A DNA stretch of 64,000 bases from Caulobacter vibrioides. Its GTDB lineage: Bacteria > Pseudomonadota > Alphaproteobacteria > Caulobacterales > Caulobacteraceae. Below the pieces are notes generated by a model, which worked only from the letters and a program-made list of their open reading frames with translations, searched no databases and had not been told where the DNA came from. The stretch covers positions 1 through 64,000 of the forward strand of contig LNIY01000045.1 in assembly GCA_001449105.1 (NCBI GenBank), written 5' to 3'. This document shows positions 53,468 through 61,809 of this stretch, one piece after another. How positions within the stretch are numbered: position 1 is the stretch's first letter; each line of letters opens with the position of its first letter. The translations under genes were made by a program, and so were the position numbers.

Positions 53468-54547
53468 TCAAGCCGTCCGGTACCAGGCCACGCCGTCGCC
53501 GTCGACCGAGCGCACGGCCTGTCCGCGGGCGATCAGGCAGTTGAGGTGGGCCAGGGCCTCGCCGGTGGCCATGCCCAGGAGGTCGGGCCCGATCGGGCGG
53601 GCGAACAGCGCGCCGAAGGTGTCGACCGCCCGGCGCGGTTCCTCCAGCTTGCCCCGCAGGCGCGACAGCCCCCGCTCGTGGCCGGCGATCAGCTGGTCGA
53701 TGCGGGCGTGCAGGCCCCTGAACGGGGCGTTGTGGGCCGGCAGCACCAGCACCTCGTCGGGGACGGCGGCCTTGACCTTGGCCAGCGAGGTCAGCCAGTC
53801 GGCCAGCGGGTCGGCGTCGGGCTCGGTGGGAAACACCGAGACGTTCGACGATATCTTCGGCAGCACCTGGTCGCCGGAGATCAGGAGGCCCAGCGACGGC
53901 GACCACAGGCAGGCATGGTCGGGCGAGTGACCCTGGCCCGTCACCACCGTCCAGTCGTGCTCGCCGATGCGGAAGGTCTCGCCGTCGGTCATGCGGCGAT
54001 AGCTGTCGGGCAGGGCGTGGACCGCGCGGCCGAAGCCCCCGAAGCGGGTCTTGTAGTTGTCGATGGCGTCGTCGTCCCAGCCGGCGGCGTGGAAGAACCG
54101 CACGCCGTCCTCGGGCGCCTCGCGGCCGGTGTCGGCCACCAGCATCCGGCACTGGAAGTATTCCAGCCGCGTCATCCACAGGCGGCAGTCGAAGCGGCGG
54201 GTCAGCCAGCCGGCCAGGCCCACATGGTCGGGGTGCAGGTGCGTGACGATGACGCGGGTGACGGGCTTTCCCTGCAGGGCGCCGGCGAAGGCGGCCTTCC
54301 AGGCGGCGCTGGTGTCCTTGGTGGCCATGCCGGTGTCGACGACGGCCCAGCCCTCGCCGTCCTCCAGCGCCCAGACGTTGATGAAGCCCAGCGACCCGCC
54401 CAGGGGCTGGCGCAGCCACAGGACGCCCGGCGCGACCTCGACCGCCTGGCCCGAGCCGGGCTCGGGCTCGACCTCGAACGGATAGGCCAGGCGCGGCCGG
54501 CGCGGGGCTTCGCTGTCGCCCGCCGTCTCCTCGAACCCGTCGCTCAT
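53468..54547 (-). CDS. MBL-fold metallo-hydrolase
   Basis: A 359-residue metallo-beta-lactamase-fold hydrolase. The metal motif is T-H-L-H-P-D-H (about 108-114), with D-T-G in W-A-V-V-D-T-G-M, a later G-H-S-P-D-H region (about 207-212), G-D-Q-V-L near 225 and P-A-H-N near 274. It resembles glyoxalase II/lactonase-type enzymes. A C-terminal helical extension is present. I chose ATG 54547; the frame runs further up to about 54621. Substrate unknown. Confidence 0.88.
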   Translation of the reverse strand: MSDGFEETAGDSEAPRRPRLAYPFEVEPEPGSGQAVEVAPGVLWLRQPLGGSLGFINVWALEDGEGWAVVDTGMATKDTSAAWKAAFAGALQGKPVTRVIVTHLHPDHVGLAGWLTRRFDCRLWMTRLEYFQCRMLVADTGREAPEDGVRFFHAAGWDDDAIDNYKTRFGGFGRAVHALPDSYRRMTDGETFRIGEHDWTVVTGQGHSPDHACLWSPSLGLLISGDQVLPKISSNVSVFPTEPDADPLADWLTSLAKVKAAVPDEVLVLPAHNAPFRGLHARIDQLIAGHERGLSRLRGKLEEPRRAVDTFGALFARPIGPDLLGMATGEALAHLNCLIARGQAVRSVDGDGVAWYRTA

Positions 54548-54644
54548 CGCCGCTTCACTCCCCTTGCCGCGTCTCCTGGACGTCTCGCCAGCCCATTTTT
54601 CATGGTCAAGCCGCGCCATGATTGCGCCCCCGTCGGACGACATC

Positions 54645-54675
54645 TTGACCCTCGATGCAAGGGGGGGCTTAAGTC
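54645..54675 (+). promoter_or_regulatory. Putative promoter upstream of the five-repeat Cys protein
   Basis: TTGACCC (54645-54651), then a spacer of about 15 bases, then GCTTAAGTC (54667-54675), close to the Caulobacter housekeeping consensus TTGACGS-N10-14-GCTANAWC apart from a longer spacer. It lies about 35-60 bases before ATG 54711. Confidence 0.4.
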
Positions 54676-54710
54676 CGCCCCGAGGAATCCACCCCCAGGA
54701 GACTACAGAC

Positions 54711-56045
54711 ATGAGGCCATTCGCGATCGGCCTGACGGCCGCCCTCGCGGTCGCCGCGCTCGTTCCGGCCGCCGCTTTCGCGGCGCCGAAGGATGCCAAG
54801 CCCGCCGCCGCCGCCGTCGACGCCAAGTCGCGTGAAGCCGGTATGAAGGACGCTCCGCCCCTGCTCACCCAGGCCGGCGTGGCCTGCCAGGTGTCGGACG
54901 CCCGCCTGATCGGCGCCGACAAGAAGTCCAGCACCTCCTACTACGAAGTGGCCTGCCAAGAGGGCATGGGCTACGCGCTGGTGGCCAAGAAGGACGCGGC
55001 TCCGCAGGCCTTCTCGTGCGTCGAAACCGGCCAGCCCGGCGCCGACGGCAAGGAATCGGGCCTGAAGTGCCAGCTTCCGGCCAACGCCGACCCCAAGCAG
55101 GGCCTGAAGCCGTACCTGACCAAGGCCGGCGCGGCTTGCGACCTGCAGAACGCCCGCGCCATCGGCACCGGCAACAACAACTCGTTCTTCGAAGTCTCCT
55201 GCGCCGGCGGCTCGGGCTACATCCTGCAGATCCCGGTGCCGATGAAGGTCGAGGGCACGGTGGCCAACAGCTGCCTGCTGTACGATGAAAGCGGCAACAT
55301 CTCGTGCAAGCTGACCGACCGCGCCTCGCAGCTGCAGGTCGTCGACACCCTGGCGGCCGCCGCCAAGAACAACTGCACGGTCAAGGATCGCCGCTACATC
55401 CTGACCACCAAGACCGACAACTACTTCGAAGTCGCGTGCCAGGACGGCAAGGGCTACGTGCTGCAGCAGGCCACGGCCAACGGCGCCTTCATCCGCGCCA
55501 TCGACTGCGCCAACGCTCCGGGCGGCGCCGAGTGCACCCTGACCGACAGCCGCGCGGCCAAGACCGAGCAGGCAGGCCTCTACACCAGCCTGGCCAAGAA
55601 GGCCGGCTACGACTGCAAGGTCGAGCAGTACGGCCTGTTCCCGTCGCAGGACCCCAAGAAGGAAATCGTCGAGCTGAAGTGCTCGAACAATCCCAAGGGC
55701 GGCATCGGCGTGTTCTCGGTCGCCGAGAACCGCGTCTACGACTGCATCACCGGTGAACTGAACGGCTTCCGCTGCAGCTACACCAAGCCGGACGTCGAGT
55801 TCACGCGTCTGTGGGACGACCTGAAGAGCTACAACAAGGCCGGTTGCCAGGTTTCGGGCGCGCGCATCATCGGCCGCACCGACACCAGCGGCTTCGTCGA
55901 AGTGGCCTGCTCCGACGGCCTGCCGGGCTGGGTGCTGTCCTACCCGCTGAACCAGGCTTCGCCCAAGCCGAACGAACTCCTGTCCTGCCTGCAGGCCAAG
56001 GGCGTCGGCGGCGGCTGCAAACTGCCGACCAACATCAAGAAGTAA
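54711..56045 (+). CDS. Exported protein with five cysteine-paired repeats
   Basis: A 444-residue protein with signal peptide (M-R-P-F-A-I-G-L-T-A-A-L-A-V-A-A ending A-F-A-A). The mature part contains five units of about 75-80 residues, each with the form C-x(2)-V/L-x-x-A/R-x-I/L-I/L-G then Y/F-x-E-V-A/S-C-x-x-G-x-G-Y/W-x-L (seen at C-Q-V-S-D-A-R, C-D-L-Q-N-A-R, C-T-V-K-D-R-R, C-K-V-E-Q-Y-G, C-Q-V-S-G-A-R). Each unit carries cysteines that could form disulfides. I do not know the family. The gene is monocistronic between a possible promoter and a terminator. Confidence 0.85.
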   Translation: MRPFAIGLTAALAVAALVPAAAFAAPKDAKPAAAAVDAKSREAGMKDAPPLLTQAGVACQVSDARLIGADKKSSTSYYEVACQEGMGYALVAKKDAAPQAFSCVETGQPGADGKESGLKCQLPANADPKQGLKPYLTKAGAACDLQNARAIGTGNNNSFFEVSCAGGSGYILQIPVPMKVEGTVANSCLLYDESGNISCKLTDRASQLQVVDTLAAAAKNNCTVKDRRYILTTKTDNYFEVACQDGKGYVLQQATANGAFIRAIDCANAPGGAECTLTDSRAAKTEQAGLYTSLAKKAGYDCKVEQYGLFPSQDPKKEIVELKCSNNPKGGIGVFSVAENRVYDCITGELNGFRCSYTKPDVEFTRLWDDLKSYNKAGCQVSGARIIGRTDTSGFVEVACSDGLPGWVLSYPLNQASPKPNELLSCLQAKGVGGGCKLPTNIKK

Positions 56046-56070
56046 GGGCTTCCAGCAAGCTCTGAAGAAG

Positions 56071-56100
56071 CCCGCCGGGAGCGATCCCGGCGGGTTTTTT
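56071..56100 (+). terminator. Rho-independent terminator after the five-repeat protein
   Basis: A 10-bp perfect stem CCCGCCGGGA / TCCCGGCGGG with a GCGA loop followed by six T, 25 bases after the stop. The family B2 repeat begins 3 bases later. Confidence 0.9.
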
Positions 56101-56103
56101 AAT

Positions 56104-56230
56104 CCTCCCCCTCTGGGGGAGGTGGCCCGGAGGGCCGGAGGGGGGACGTTTTCAGCTTCCGTGACGCAGGCCGGCTTGGCGGCTGCTTCCCCCTCAGTCG
56201 CTTCGCGACAGCTCCCCCTTCAGGGGGAGC
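56104..56230. repeat. GC-rich intergenic inverted repeat, family B copy 2
   Basis: Hairpin elements CCTCCCCCTCTGGGGGAGG (56104-56122) and GCTCCCCCTTCAGGGGGAGC (56211-56230) plus internal GGCCCGGAGGGCC and GTCGCTTCGCGAC pairings. It fills the gap between convergent genes. Confidence 0.8.
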
Positions 56231-56237
56231 ATCTTTT

Positions 56238-57776
56238 TCAAAGCGCCGCCTCGATCAGCCGCGGGCCCTTGCCGGCCATCGCCTGCTCGAAGGCCGCGTC
56301 GAAGGCTTCGGCGGTCTCGACGCGCTGCGCCGGCACGCCCACCCCTTCCGAGACCGCCACCCAGTCGATGCGGGGATCGCCGATGTCGAGCAGCTTGCTC
56401 GCCGCCGGACCGGGATTACCGGCCCCCGTCCGCCCCAGCTCGATGCCGAGGATGCGGTAGACGTGATTGGCGAAGACCACGACGACGACGTCCAGCCGTT
56501 CGCGGGCGATCGTCCAAAGGCCCTGCACCGTGTACATGCCCGCCCCGTCGCCGGTCAGGGCCAGGACCTTGGCGTCGGGACGCGCCACCGCCGCGCCGAT
56601 GGCCAGCGGGATGCCCTGGCCGATGGCGCCGCCGGTCAGCGACAGCCAGTCGTGGGCGCGGGCGGCGCGGGTCTGGGTGAAGATCGGCAGGCCGGCGGTC
56701 ACCGCGTCGTCGGAGATCACCGTGTCCGTGGGCATGTGGCGGGCGATGGCCGCGCCGATCGCCCAGGCGTCCAGCTTGCCGTTCGGCGCGGGCGGCGGGG
56801 CGTAGTGTTCTGCGGGGCCGGCGGCGGGGGCCTCCAGGGCGTCGGCCAGGGCGTTCAGCGCCGCCGCGGCGTCGACCTCGCGGCCGCACAGGGTCTCCAG
56901 CCCGCAGTGCTCGGGCACGAGCACGCTGGGCCGATCAGGATAGGCGAAGAAGGCCACCGGCCGCTCGGTGGCGACCAGCACCATCAGGTCGGCGCCGTCG
57001 AGGTCCTTCAGGGCCTGCTCGCCGAAATAGGGCAGCTTGTCGGGGCGAAAGCGCCCCTCACCGCGCGCCTGGCGGGCGGTGAAGGTGTCGGTCAGCACGC
57101 GGATCCCCAGGCTCGCGAGGCGCCCGGCGGCGGCGATCCCGTCCTCGCGGCAGGCGCCCGAGCCCAGCAGCAGCACCGGCGCCTTGGCCGCCTTCACCGC
57201 GTGGGCGACGGCCGCGACGGTCTCGGCGTCGGGCGCGGCGGGGACGGGAACCTCGGCGACGCCGCCGTGCACCGTCGCCTCGTTCCAGGCCGCGTCGGCC
57301 GGCAGGATCAGGCAGGCGTTACCTCCAGGCGTCCCGTAGCTGGCGGTGATCGCCTCGGCCGCCAGCGGCCCGACGCTGTCGGCGCTCTCGGCCGACTTGA
57401 CCCACAGCGAGTTGGGCGCGGCCAGGGCGGCGATATCGCTGTTGAGCGGCGCGTCGAAGCCCCGGTGATAGGTGGCGTGGTCGCCGACGACGTTGACGAT
57501 CGGGGTGAAGGCCCGGCGGGCGTTGTGCAGGTTGGCCGCGCCGTTGGCGTAGCCGGGGCCCAGGTGCAGCAGGGTGCAGGCCGGCTTGCCGGCGATGCGG
57601 CCGTAGCCGTCGGCCGCCCCCGTCGCCACGCCCTCGAACAGGCAGAGGATCGAGCGCATGCGCGGCTCGCGGTCCAGGGCCGAGACGAACTGCATCTCGC
57701 TGGTGCCCGGATTGGCGAAGCACGCGGTGACGCCGTTGTCGGCCAGGGTGGTGATCAGGGCGTCGGCGCCGTTCAT
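56238..57776 (-). CDS. Thiamine-diphosphate-dependent enzyme (acetolactate synthase-like)
   Basis: A 512-residue ThDP enzyme of the IlvB/BFDC-like superfamily. N-terminal P-G-T-S-E (about 25-29), catalytic-type Glu in L-F-E-G-V-A-T-G-A-A-D-G-Y-G-R (about 48-62), and the ThDP-pyrophosphate motif G-D-G-A-G-M-Y-T near 415 followed by A-N-H. It lacks the usual C-terminal extension of acetolactate synthase large subunits, and there is no IlvN-type small subunit nearby, so a decarboxylase or carboligase role is as likely. ATG 57776 has GGAG 9 bases upstream. The feruloyl-CoA-synthetase-like gene precedes it on the same strand. Confidence 0.85.
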   Translation of the reverse strand: MNGADALITTLADNGVTACFANPGTSEMQFVSALDREPRMRSILCLFEGVATGAADGYGRIAGKPACTLLHLGPGYANGAANLHNARRAFTPIVNVVGDHATYHRGFDAPLNSDIAALAAPNSLWVKSAESADSVGPLAAEAITASYGTPGGNACLILPADAAWNEATVHGGVAEVPVPAAPDAETVAAVAHAVKAAKAPVLLLGSGACREDGIAAAGRLASLGIRVLTDTFTARQARGEGRFRPDKLPYFGEQALKDLDGADLMVLVATERPVAFFAYPDRPSVLVPEHCGLETLCGREVDAAAALNALADALEAPAAGPAEHYAPPPAPNGKLDAWAIGAAIARHMPTDTVISDDAVTAGLPIFTQTRAARAHDWLSLTGGAIGQGIPLAIGAAVARPDAKVLALTGDGAGMYTVQGLWTIARERLDVVVVVFANHVYRILGIELGRTGAGNPGPAASKLLDIGDPRIDWVAVSEGVGVPAQRVETAEAFDAAFEQAMAGKGPRLIEAAL

Positions 57777-57802
57777 TGTTCTGTTCTCCATCCCTACTTC
57801 AG

Positions 57803-57908
57803 ATGCTCCCCCTCTGGGGGAGCTGTCGCGGAGCGACTGAGGGGGCCGCCGAAGGCGGTGCAGGCCCCCTCCGGCCCTCTGGGCCACCTCCCCCAGAGGG
57901 GGAGGATC
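57803..57908. repeat. GC-rich intergenic inverted repeat, family B copy 3
   Basis: The same elements as copy 1 in reverse order: GCTCCCCCTCTGGGGGAGC near the left end and CCACCTCCCCCAGAGGGGGAGG near the right, with a GGGGGCC / GGCCCCC pairing in between. It lies 3' of the acyl-CoA ligase and just 5' of the thiamine-diphosphate gene. Confidence 0.8.
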
Positions 57909-57915
57909 TTGCTCG

Positions 57916-59706
57916 CTAGAACACCATAACGTCCTCGCCCGGCTCGGGGGCGAACAGGCGTTCCAGTTCGACCGGCCGTCGCTCCCGCGCCAGGGCCTGG
58001 TTGATGTAGCCCTTGTCGGTCAGCTCGCCGCTGGCCGCGTCGGGGGCGCCGGGCAGGATCAGGGCGCGGGCGACCTTGCCGGTTCCGCCCTTGGCCGTCG
58101 CGTTGAAGCGTTCCAGCCCGGCGCGCACCACTGCCCGGGCGGCGTCGGCGCCGCCCAGGGCCTCGCAGGTCCGGGGCTCGAGGAACAGCATCAGGCCCAC
58201 GCCGTCGCGGCCCTCGCCGCAGACCACGGCGTCGCTCGCCGCCCCGCCGATGGCCGAGATCGCCGCCACCCGCAGGGCGCCGGCGGCCACGAAGGCGCCG
58301 CTGGCCAGCTTGAAGTTCTCCACCAGGCGTCCGTCGAAGACGAGACCGGCGTCGGGATCCTCGGGATCGGCCAGGCGGGCGGCGTCGCCCAGGCGGTAGA
58401 AGCCGTCCTCGTCGAAGGCCTGGGCCGTGGCCTCCGGCTGGTCGAGATAGCCGGGCGAGACCTGCGGCCCCTTCACCCGGATCTCGAACTTGCCGCCGTC
58501 GCCGGCCGGGACCAGCTTCACCGCCGTGCCGGGCGTGGGCAGGCCGACCATGCCCGAGCGGGCGTTCAGCCAGTGGATGTTGCAGGCGGTCGGGCCGGTC
58601 TCGGTGGCGCCGTAGCCGGCCGCGAAGGTGATGCGCTGGCCTGTCGTGGCCAGGGCCGCGGCCTGCACCCGGTCGAGGATCGACTGGGCCATCGACGCGC
58701 CGCCGTACTGCAGCACCCGCACGCGCGAAAAGAAGGTCCGCGCCAGGGCCTGATCGCGCTCCAGCTCGCCGACCAGCAGTCCCCAGCCGGCGGGGACCAT
58801 GTTGTGATAGGTCGGCGAGACCTCGTGCAGATTGCGCAGCGTCTCGCCGAAACGTCCCGGCACGGGCTGGCCGGCGTCGATATGCAGCGTGCCGCCCCGG
58901 TGCAGCACCATGTGCAGGATGGCGTTGGCCCCCAGGCTGTGGCTCCAGGGCGCGGAATTGACCAGCACCGGCGGTTCGGGGTCGGCGTAGCAGGCCTCGA
59001 TCTGGGCGGCGTTCAGCGCGATGTTGGCGTGGGTGCAGATCACCGCCTTGGGCCGCCCGGTCGAGCCCGAGGTCAGCAGCAGCTTGGCGACGTCTTCGGC
59101 CTGCGCCACGTCGGCCGCCGGCGGACTGGCCAGCAGCGCCGCGAACGGCTGGTCGCCGAGGCGCGGGTTGCGGCTGGCGATCACCGGCAGGCCGTCCAGA
59201 CAGTCATGGTCGAGCGCGCCGGCGAAGGCGGCCGCGTCGTCGACATAGACCGCCGCCGGCTTGATCCGCTCCACCGCCTGGACCAGACGCGACAGATCCG
59301 CGCCCGAAAGGCCGTACTGCGGCGAGACCGGCGCGGCCGGCGCGCCCAGGCTCATGGCGGCGTAGGCGATCAGGGCGTGGTCGACGCCGTTGCGGGCCAG
59401 GATCAGCAGCGGCCGGCCGCGCGACAGGCCAAGGCTCGCCAGGCCGCCGGCCAGGGCGGCCACGCGCGAGGCGGCCTCGCCGTAGGTCACCGTCCGCCAG
59501 CCCTCGTGGCCCTCGGCCCGCTCGGCCAGCCAGACCCGATCCGGCGCCTGCCCGGCCCAGCGGGCGAGGGGGGCGGTGACGGTCCGCACCGCGCCGGAAT
59601 AGGGCATGGGGTTGCGCAGGATCAGCGCTTGCCCGTGACGTTCGACCTCCAGGGCGCGCGGAGCGTAGCGGGCGTCGCGGAAGGGGGCGTCGTCGAGGGA
59701 TTCCAT
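57916..59706 (-). CDS. Feruloyl-CoA synthetase-like acyl-CoA/aryl-CoA ligase
   Basis: A 596-residue ANL-superfamily adenylating ligase. The core AMP motif L-L-T-S-G-S-T-G-R-P-K (about 207-217) and Y-G-A-T-E-T-G-P-T (about 365-373) are clear. A C-terminal K region, G-E-L-T-D-K-G-Y-I-N-Q near 560, carries the A10 lysine. The overall layout resembles feruloyl-CoA synthase used in hydroxycinnamate catabolism, but the substrate is inferred. The thiamine-diphosphate gene lies downstream on the same strand, 140 bases away across repeat B3. Confidence 0.85.
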   Translation of the reverse strand: MESLDDAPFRDARYAPRALEVERHGQALILRNPMPYSGAVRTVTAPLARWAGQAPDRVWLAERAEGHEGWRTVTYGEAASRVAALAGGLASLGLSRGRPLLILARNGVDHALIAYAAMSLGAPAAPVSPQYGLSGADLSRLVQAVERIKPAAVYVDDAAAFAGALDHDCLDGLPVIASRNPRLGDQPFAALLASPPAADVAQAEDVAKLLLTSGSTGRPKAVICTHANIALNAAQIEACYADPEPPVLVNSAPWSHSLGANAILHMVLHRGGTLHIDAGQPVPGRFGETLRNLHEVSPTYHNMVPAGWGLLVGELERDQALARTFFSRVRVLQYGGASMAQSILDRVQAAALATTGQRITFAAGYGATETGPTACNIHWLNARSGMVGLPTPGTAVKLVPAGDGGKFEIRVKGPQVSPGYLDQPEATAQAFDEDGFYRLGDAARLADPEDPDAGLVFDGRLVENFKLASGAFVAAGALRVAAISAIGGAASDAVVCGEGRDGVGLMLFLEPRTCEALGGADAARAVVRAGLERFNATAKGGTGKVARALILPGAPDAASGELTDKGYINQALARERRPVELERLFAPEPGEDVMVF

Positions 59707-59737
59707 CCCCCTGTTATGTCCCGCCGCAAACGAGCGT

Positions 59738-60967
59738 TCAATCCTGGGCGAGCATCGTTCGGCGGCGTTCCAGCCACAGCCGCTCGGCGGGGGCGGGATC
59801 GAGGGCGAGGGCGTGGTCGTAGGCGGCGCGGGCCTCCCGCGGGCGCGACAGCCGGGCCAGCAGGTCGGCGCGCAGGGCGTGGAACGGACGGAAGGCCCGC
59901 AGGCGCTCGGCGTCCAGCCGGTCGACCTCGGCCAGGGCGACTTCGGGGCCGGCGATCTCGGCCAGGGCCACGGCGCGGTTGAGGCGCACCACGGCGTCGT
60001 CGCGCCAGGCCAGCAGGGCGTCGTAGAGCGCCAGCACCGCGCCCCAGCGGGGCGGTTCGCGCAGGCTGTGGCGGCCGCACCAGACGGCGTGGACGGCGGC
60101 CTGCAACTGGCGGGGCCCCGGCCGGTTCAGATCGGCGGCGCGGCGCAGATAGGCCTCGGCCTGCTCGATCAGGGGGCGGCGCCAGAGGGCGGGGTCCTGT
60201 TGCGACAGCGGCGCCATGGCCCCCGTCTCGTCGAGCCGCGCCGGGCGCCTGGCCTCGGCGTAGCGGACCAGCGCGGCCAGGGCCAGGCATTCGGCCTCGC
60301 CCGGGGCCAGCTCGGCCAGCGCCGCCGTCAGGTCGAGGATCTCGCGGGCGTAGGCGGCGTGGGCCCCGGCCCCGGCGGCGTCCTCGTGGGCCTTGGAGTA
60401 GGCGACCTCCAGCGTCGAGAGCACCGCCGACAGCCGCTCGGGCCAGGCCTCGGGGCCGGGGACCTCGAAGGCCACGCCCGCCTGCGCGATCTTCCTCTTG
60501 GCGCGGGTCAGGCGCTGGAGCATCGCCGCCTCGGTCACCAGGAAGGCGCGGGCGATCTCCTGCACCGACAGCCCGCAGACAAGACGCAGGGTCAGGGCCG
60601 CCCGCGACTCCGGGGCCACGGCCGGATGGCAGCAGACGAAGATCAGCCGCAGGCGCTCGTCGGGGATCAGCCGCTCGTCCGAGGCCATGGCGTCCTCGAC
60701 GGTCGGTTCCGGCTCGGGCGCGTCGGGCGCCAGGCGCGAGCGGACGGCCCGCCTGCGCAGCGCGTCGAGGGCGCAGCGGCGGGCGGCGGCGTACAGCCAG
60801 GCCGCCGGTTGGCGCGGAACGCCGTCGCGCGGCCAGGTCGCGGCCGCGCGGGCGCAGGCCTCGGCGAAGCCCTCCTCGGCAAGGTCCAGGTCGCGGAAGC
60901 TCGCGGCCAGGGCGGCGATGATCCGGCCCCCGGCTTCGCGCGCCGCCCGGTCCAGCTCGGGGATCAC
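59738..60967 (-). CDS. ECF sigma factor, ECF42-like with long C-terminal extension
   Basis: A 409-residue sigma factor. The N-terminal region has sigma-2 (D-L-A-E-E-G-F-A-E-A-C-A-R-A) and sigma-4 (G-L-S-V-Q-E-I-A-R-A-F-L-V-T-E-A-A-M-L-Q-R-L-T-R-A-K) elements. The remaining 230 residues are a helical extension with A-E-A-Y-L-R-R-A-A-D-L-N-R and L-N-R-A-V-A-L-A-E repeats (TPR-like), as in the ECF42 group. It has no anti-sigma factor nearby, and it is coupled to a DGPF/YCII protein (start/stop overlap ATGA), which matches the known ECF42-DGPF linkage. Confidence 0.87.
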   Translation of the reverse strand: MIPELDRAAREAGGRIIAALAASFRDLDLAEEGFAEACARAAATWPRDGVPRQPAAWLYAAARRCALDALRRRAVRSRLAPDAPEPEPTVEDAMASDERLIPDERLRLIFVCCHPAVAPESRAALTLRLVCGLSVQEIARAFLVTEAAMLQRLTRAKRKIAQAGVAFEVPGPEAWPERLSAVLSTLEVAYSKAHEDAAGAGAHAAYAREILDLTAALAELAPGEAECLALAALVRYAEARRPARLDETGAMAPLSQQDPALWRRPLIEQAEAYLRRAADLNRPGPRQLQAAVHAVWCGRHSLREPPRWGAVLALYDALLAWRDDAVVRLNRAVALAEIAGPEVALAEVDRLDAERLRAFRPFHALRADLLARLSRPREARAAYDHALALDPAPAERLWLERRRTMLAQD

Positions 60968-61278
60968 GCGGCCTCGGCCAGGGGGCGCACCTCGACCGCG
61001 CCCTCGCCCAGCGGCAGGCGGCGGGCCCAGGCCAGGGCCGCGTCCAGGTCGCCGGCCTCGATCAGGTAGAGGCCGGCCAGCGGCTCGCCCGCCTCCAGGT
61101 GCGGGCCGTCGTGCAGGGGGCTGTCGCGCCGTAGGGTGGTGGCGGTGTCCGGGCTCCTCAGCGCCGCCTGGCCCCGCAGCACCCCCGCCGTCGCCAGGGC
61201 GGCGGCGAAGGTTCGACGGACCGGGGCCAGAGAGGACGAGGCGGCCTCGTCCTCGTAGATCAGCAGGACGTAGCGCAC
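60964..61278 (-). CDS. YCII/DGPF-family protein A
   Basis: A 104-residue YCII-related protein starting R-Y-V-L-L-I-Y-E-D-E-A. The usual D-G-P-F motif appears as D-G-P-H (H-D-G-P-H-L-E-A-G-E-P-L-A-G-L-Y-L-I-E), a variant. Proteins of this family form small ferredoxin-like folds, often with a histidine at the active centre. It overlaps the sigma factor by four bases and lies 3 bases from a second YCII gene. Together they form an ECF42-type unit. Confidence 0.85.
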   Translation of the reverse strand: MRYVLLIYEDEAASSSLAPVRRTFAAALATAGVLRGQAALRSPDTATTLRRDSPLHDGPHLEAGEPLAGLYLIEAGDLDAALAWARRLPLGEGAVEVRPLAEAA

Positions 61279-61281
61279 GGC

Positions 61282-61629
61282 CTAGCCGCAGTTCTCGCCC
61301 GCGGGACGGATCTCGATCTTGCCGCCGGGCGACAGCGGGATCTTGCGGGCCCAGTTCACCGCCGCCTCGCGGTCGGCCACGTCGACCAGGTAGAAGCCGC
61401 CCAGCTGCTCGTGGGTCTCGGCGAACGGGCCGTCGTGCACGACGCCGTCCTGGGTCAGGGTCGAGGCCGAGGCGGTGGCGGCCAGCTCCGAGCCGCTCCA
61501 GTCGACGCCGGCCGCCTGCAATTCGTCGGTGAACCGCATGTGGCCGGCGATGACGTCGGCCAGCAGCTTTTCCCCCGCCTGGCCGGCGTAGTGGATCTCG
61601 GTCTCGTAGATCAGCAGCATGTACTTCAT
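61282..61629 (-). CDS. YCII/DGPF-family protein B
   Basis: A 115-residue YCII protein. It opens M-K-Y-M-L-L-I-Y-E-T-E and carries the intact motif H-D-G-P-F-A-E-T-H-E-Q-L-G-G-F-Y-L-V. ATG 61629 is the start; the frame extends upstream without meaning. It is first in the operon ycii-B, ycii-A, sigma. The pair of unequal YCII proteins, one with a changed DGPF, could form a heteromer. The ECF42 promoter is expected upstream but I see no diagnostic motif. Confidence 0.88.
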   Translation of the reverse strand: MKYMLLIYETEIHYAGQAGEKLLADVIAGHMRFTDELQAAGVDWSGSELAATASASTLTQDGVVHDGPFAETHEQLGGFYLVDVADREAAVNWARKIPLSPGGKIEIRPAGENCG

Positions 61630-61809
61630 GGCGGGTCTCCGTCCGGCGGCCGCCCTGTGCGCCGCCTTCGAAGGAGAGACGCGCCGGACAGGCCGCATTC
61701 GACAGCGCCGACGAAAAAAGTCGAGCCCCCGGGACCTCGCCGCGCCGCGTTTACCTGGAGCTTTGGCGCCGGTAAGTTCGCGCAAAGGTCGCATCTGGGG
61801 AGGGCGAAC

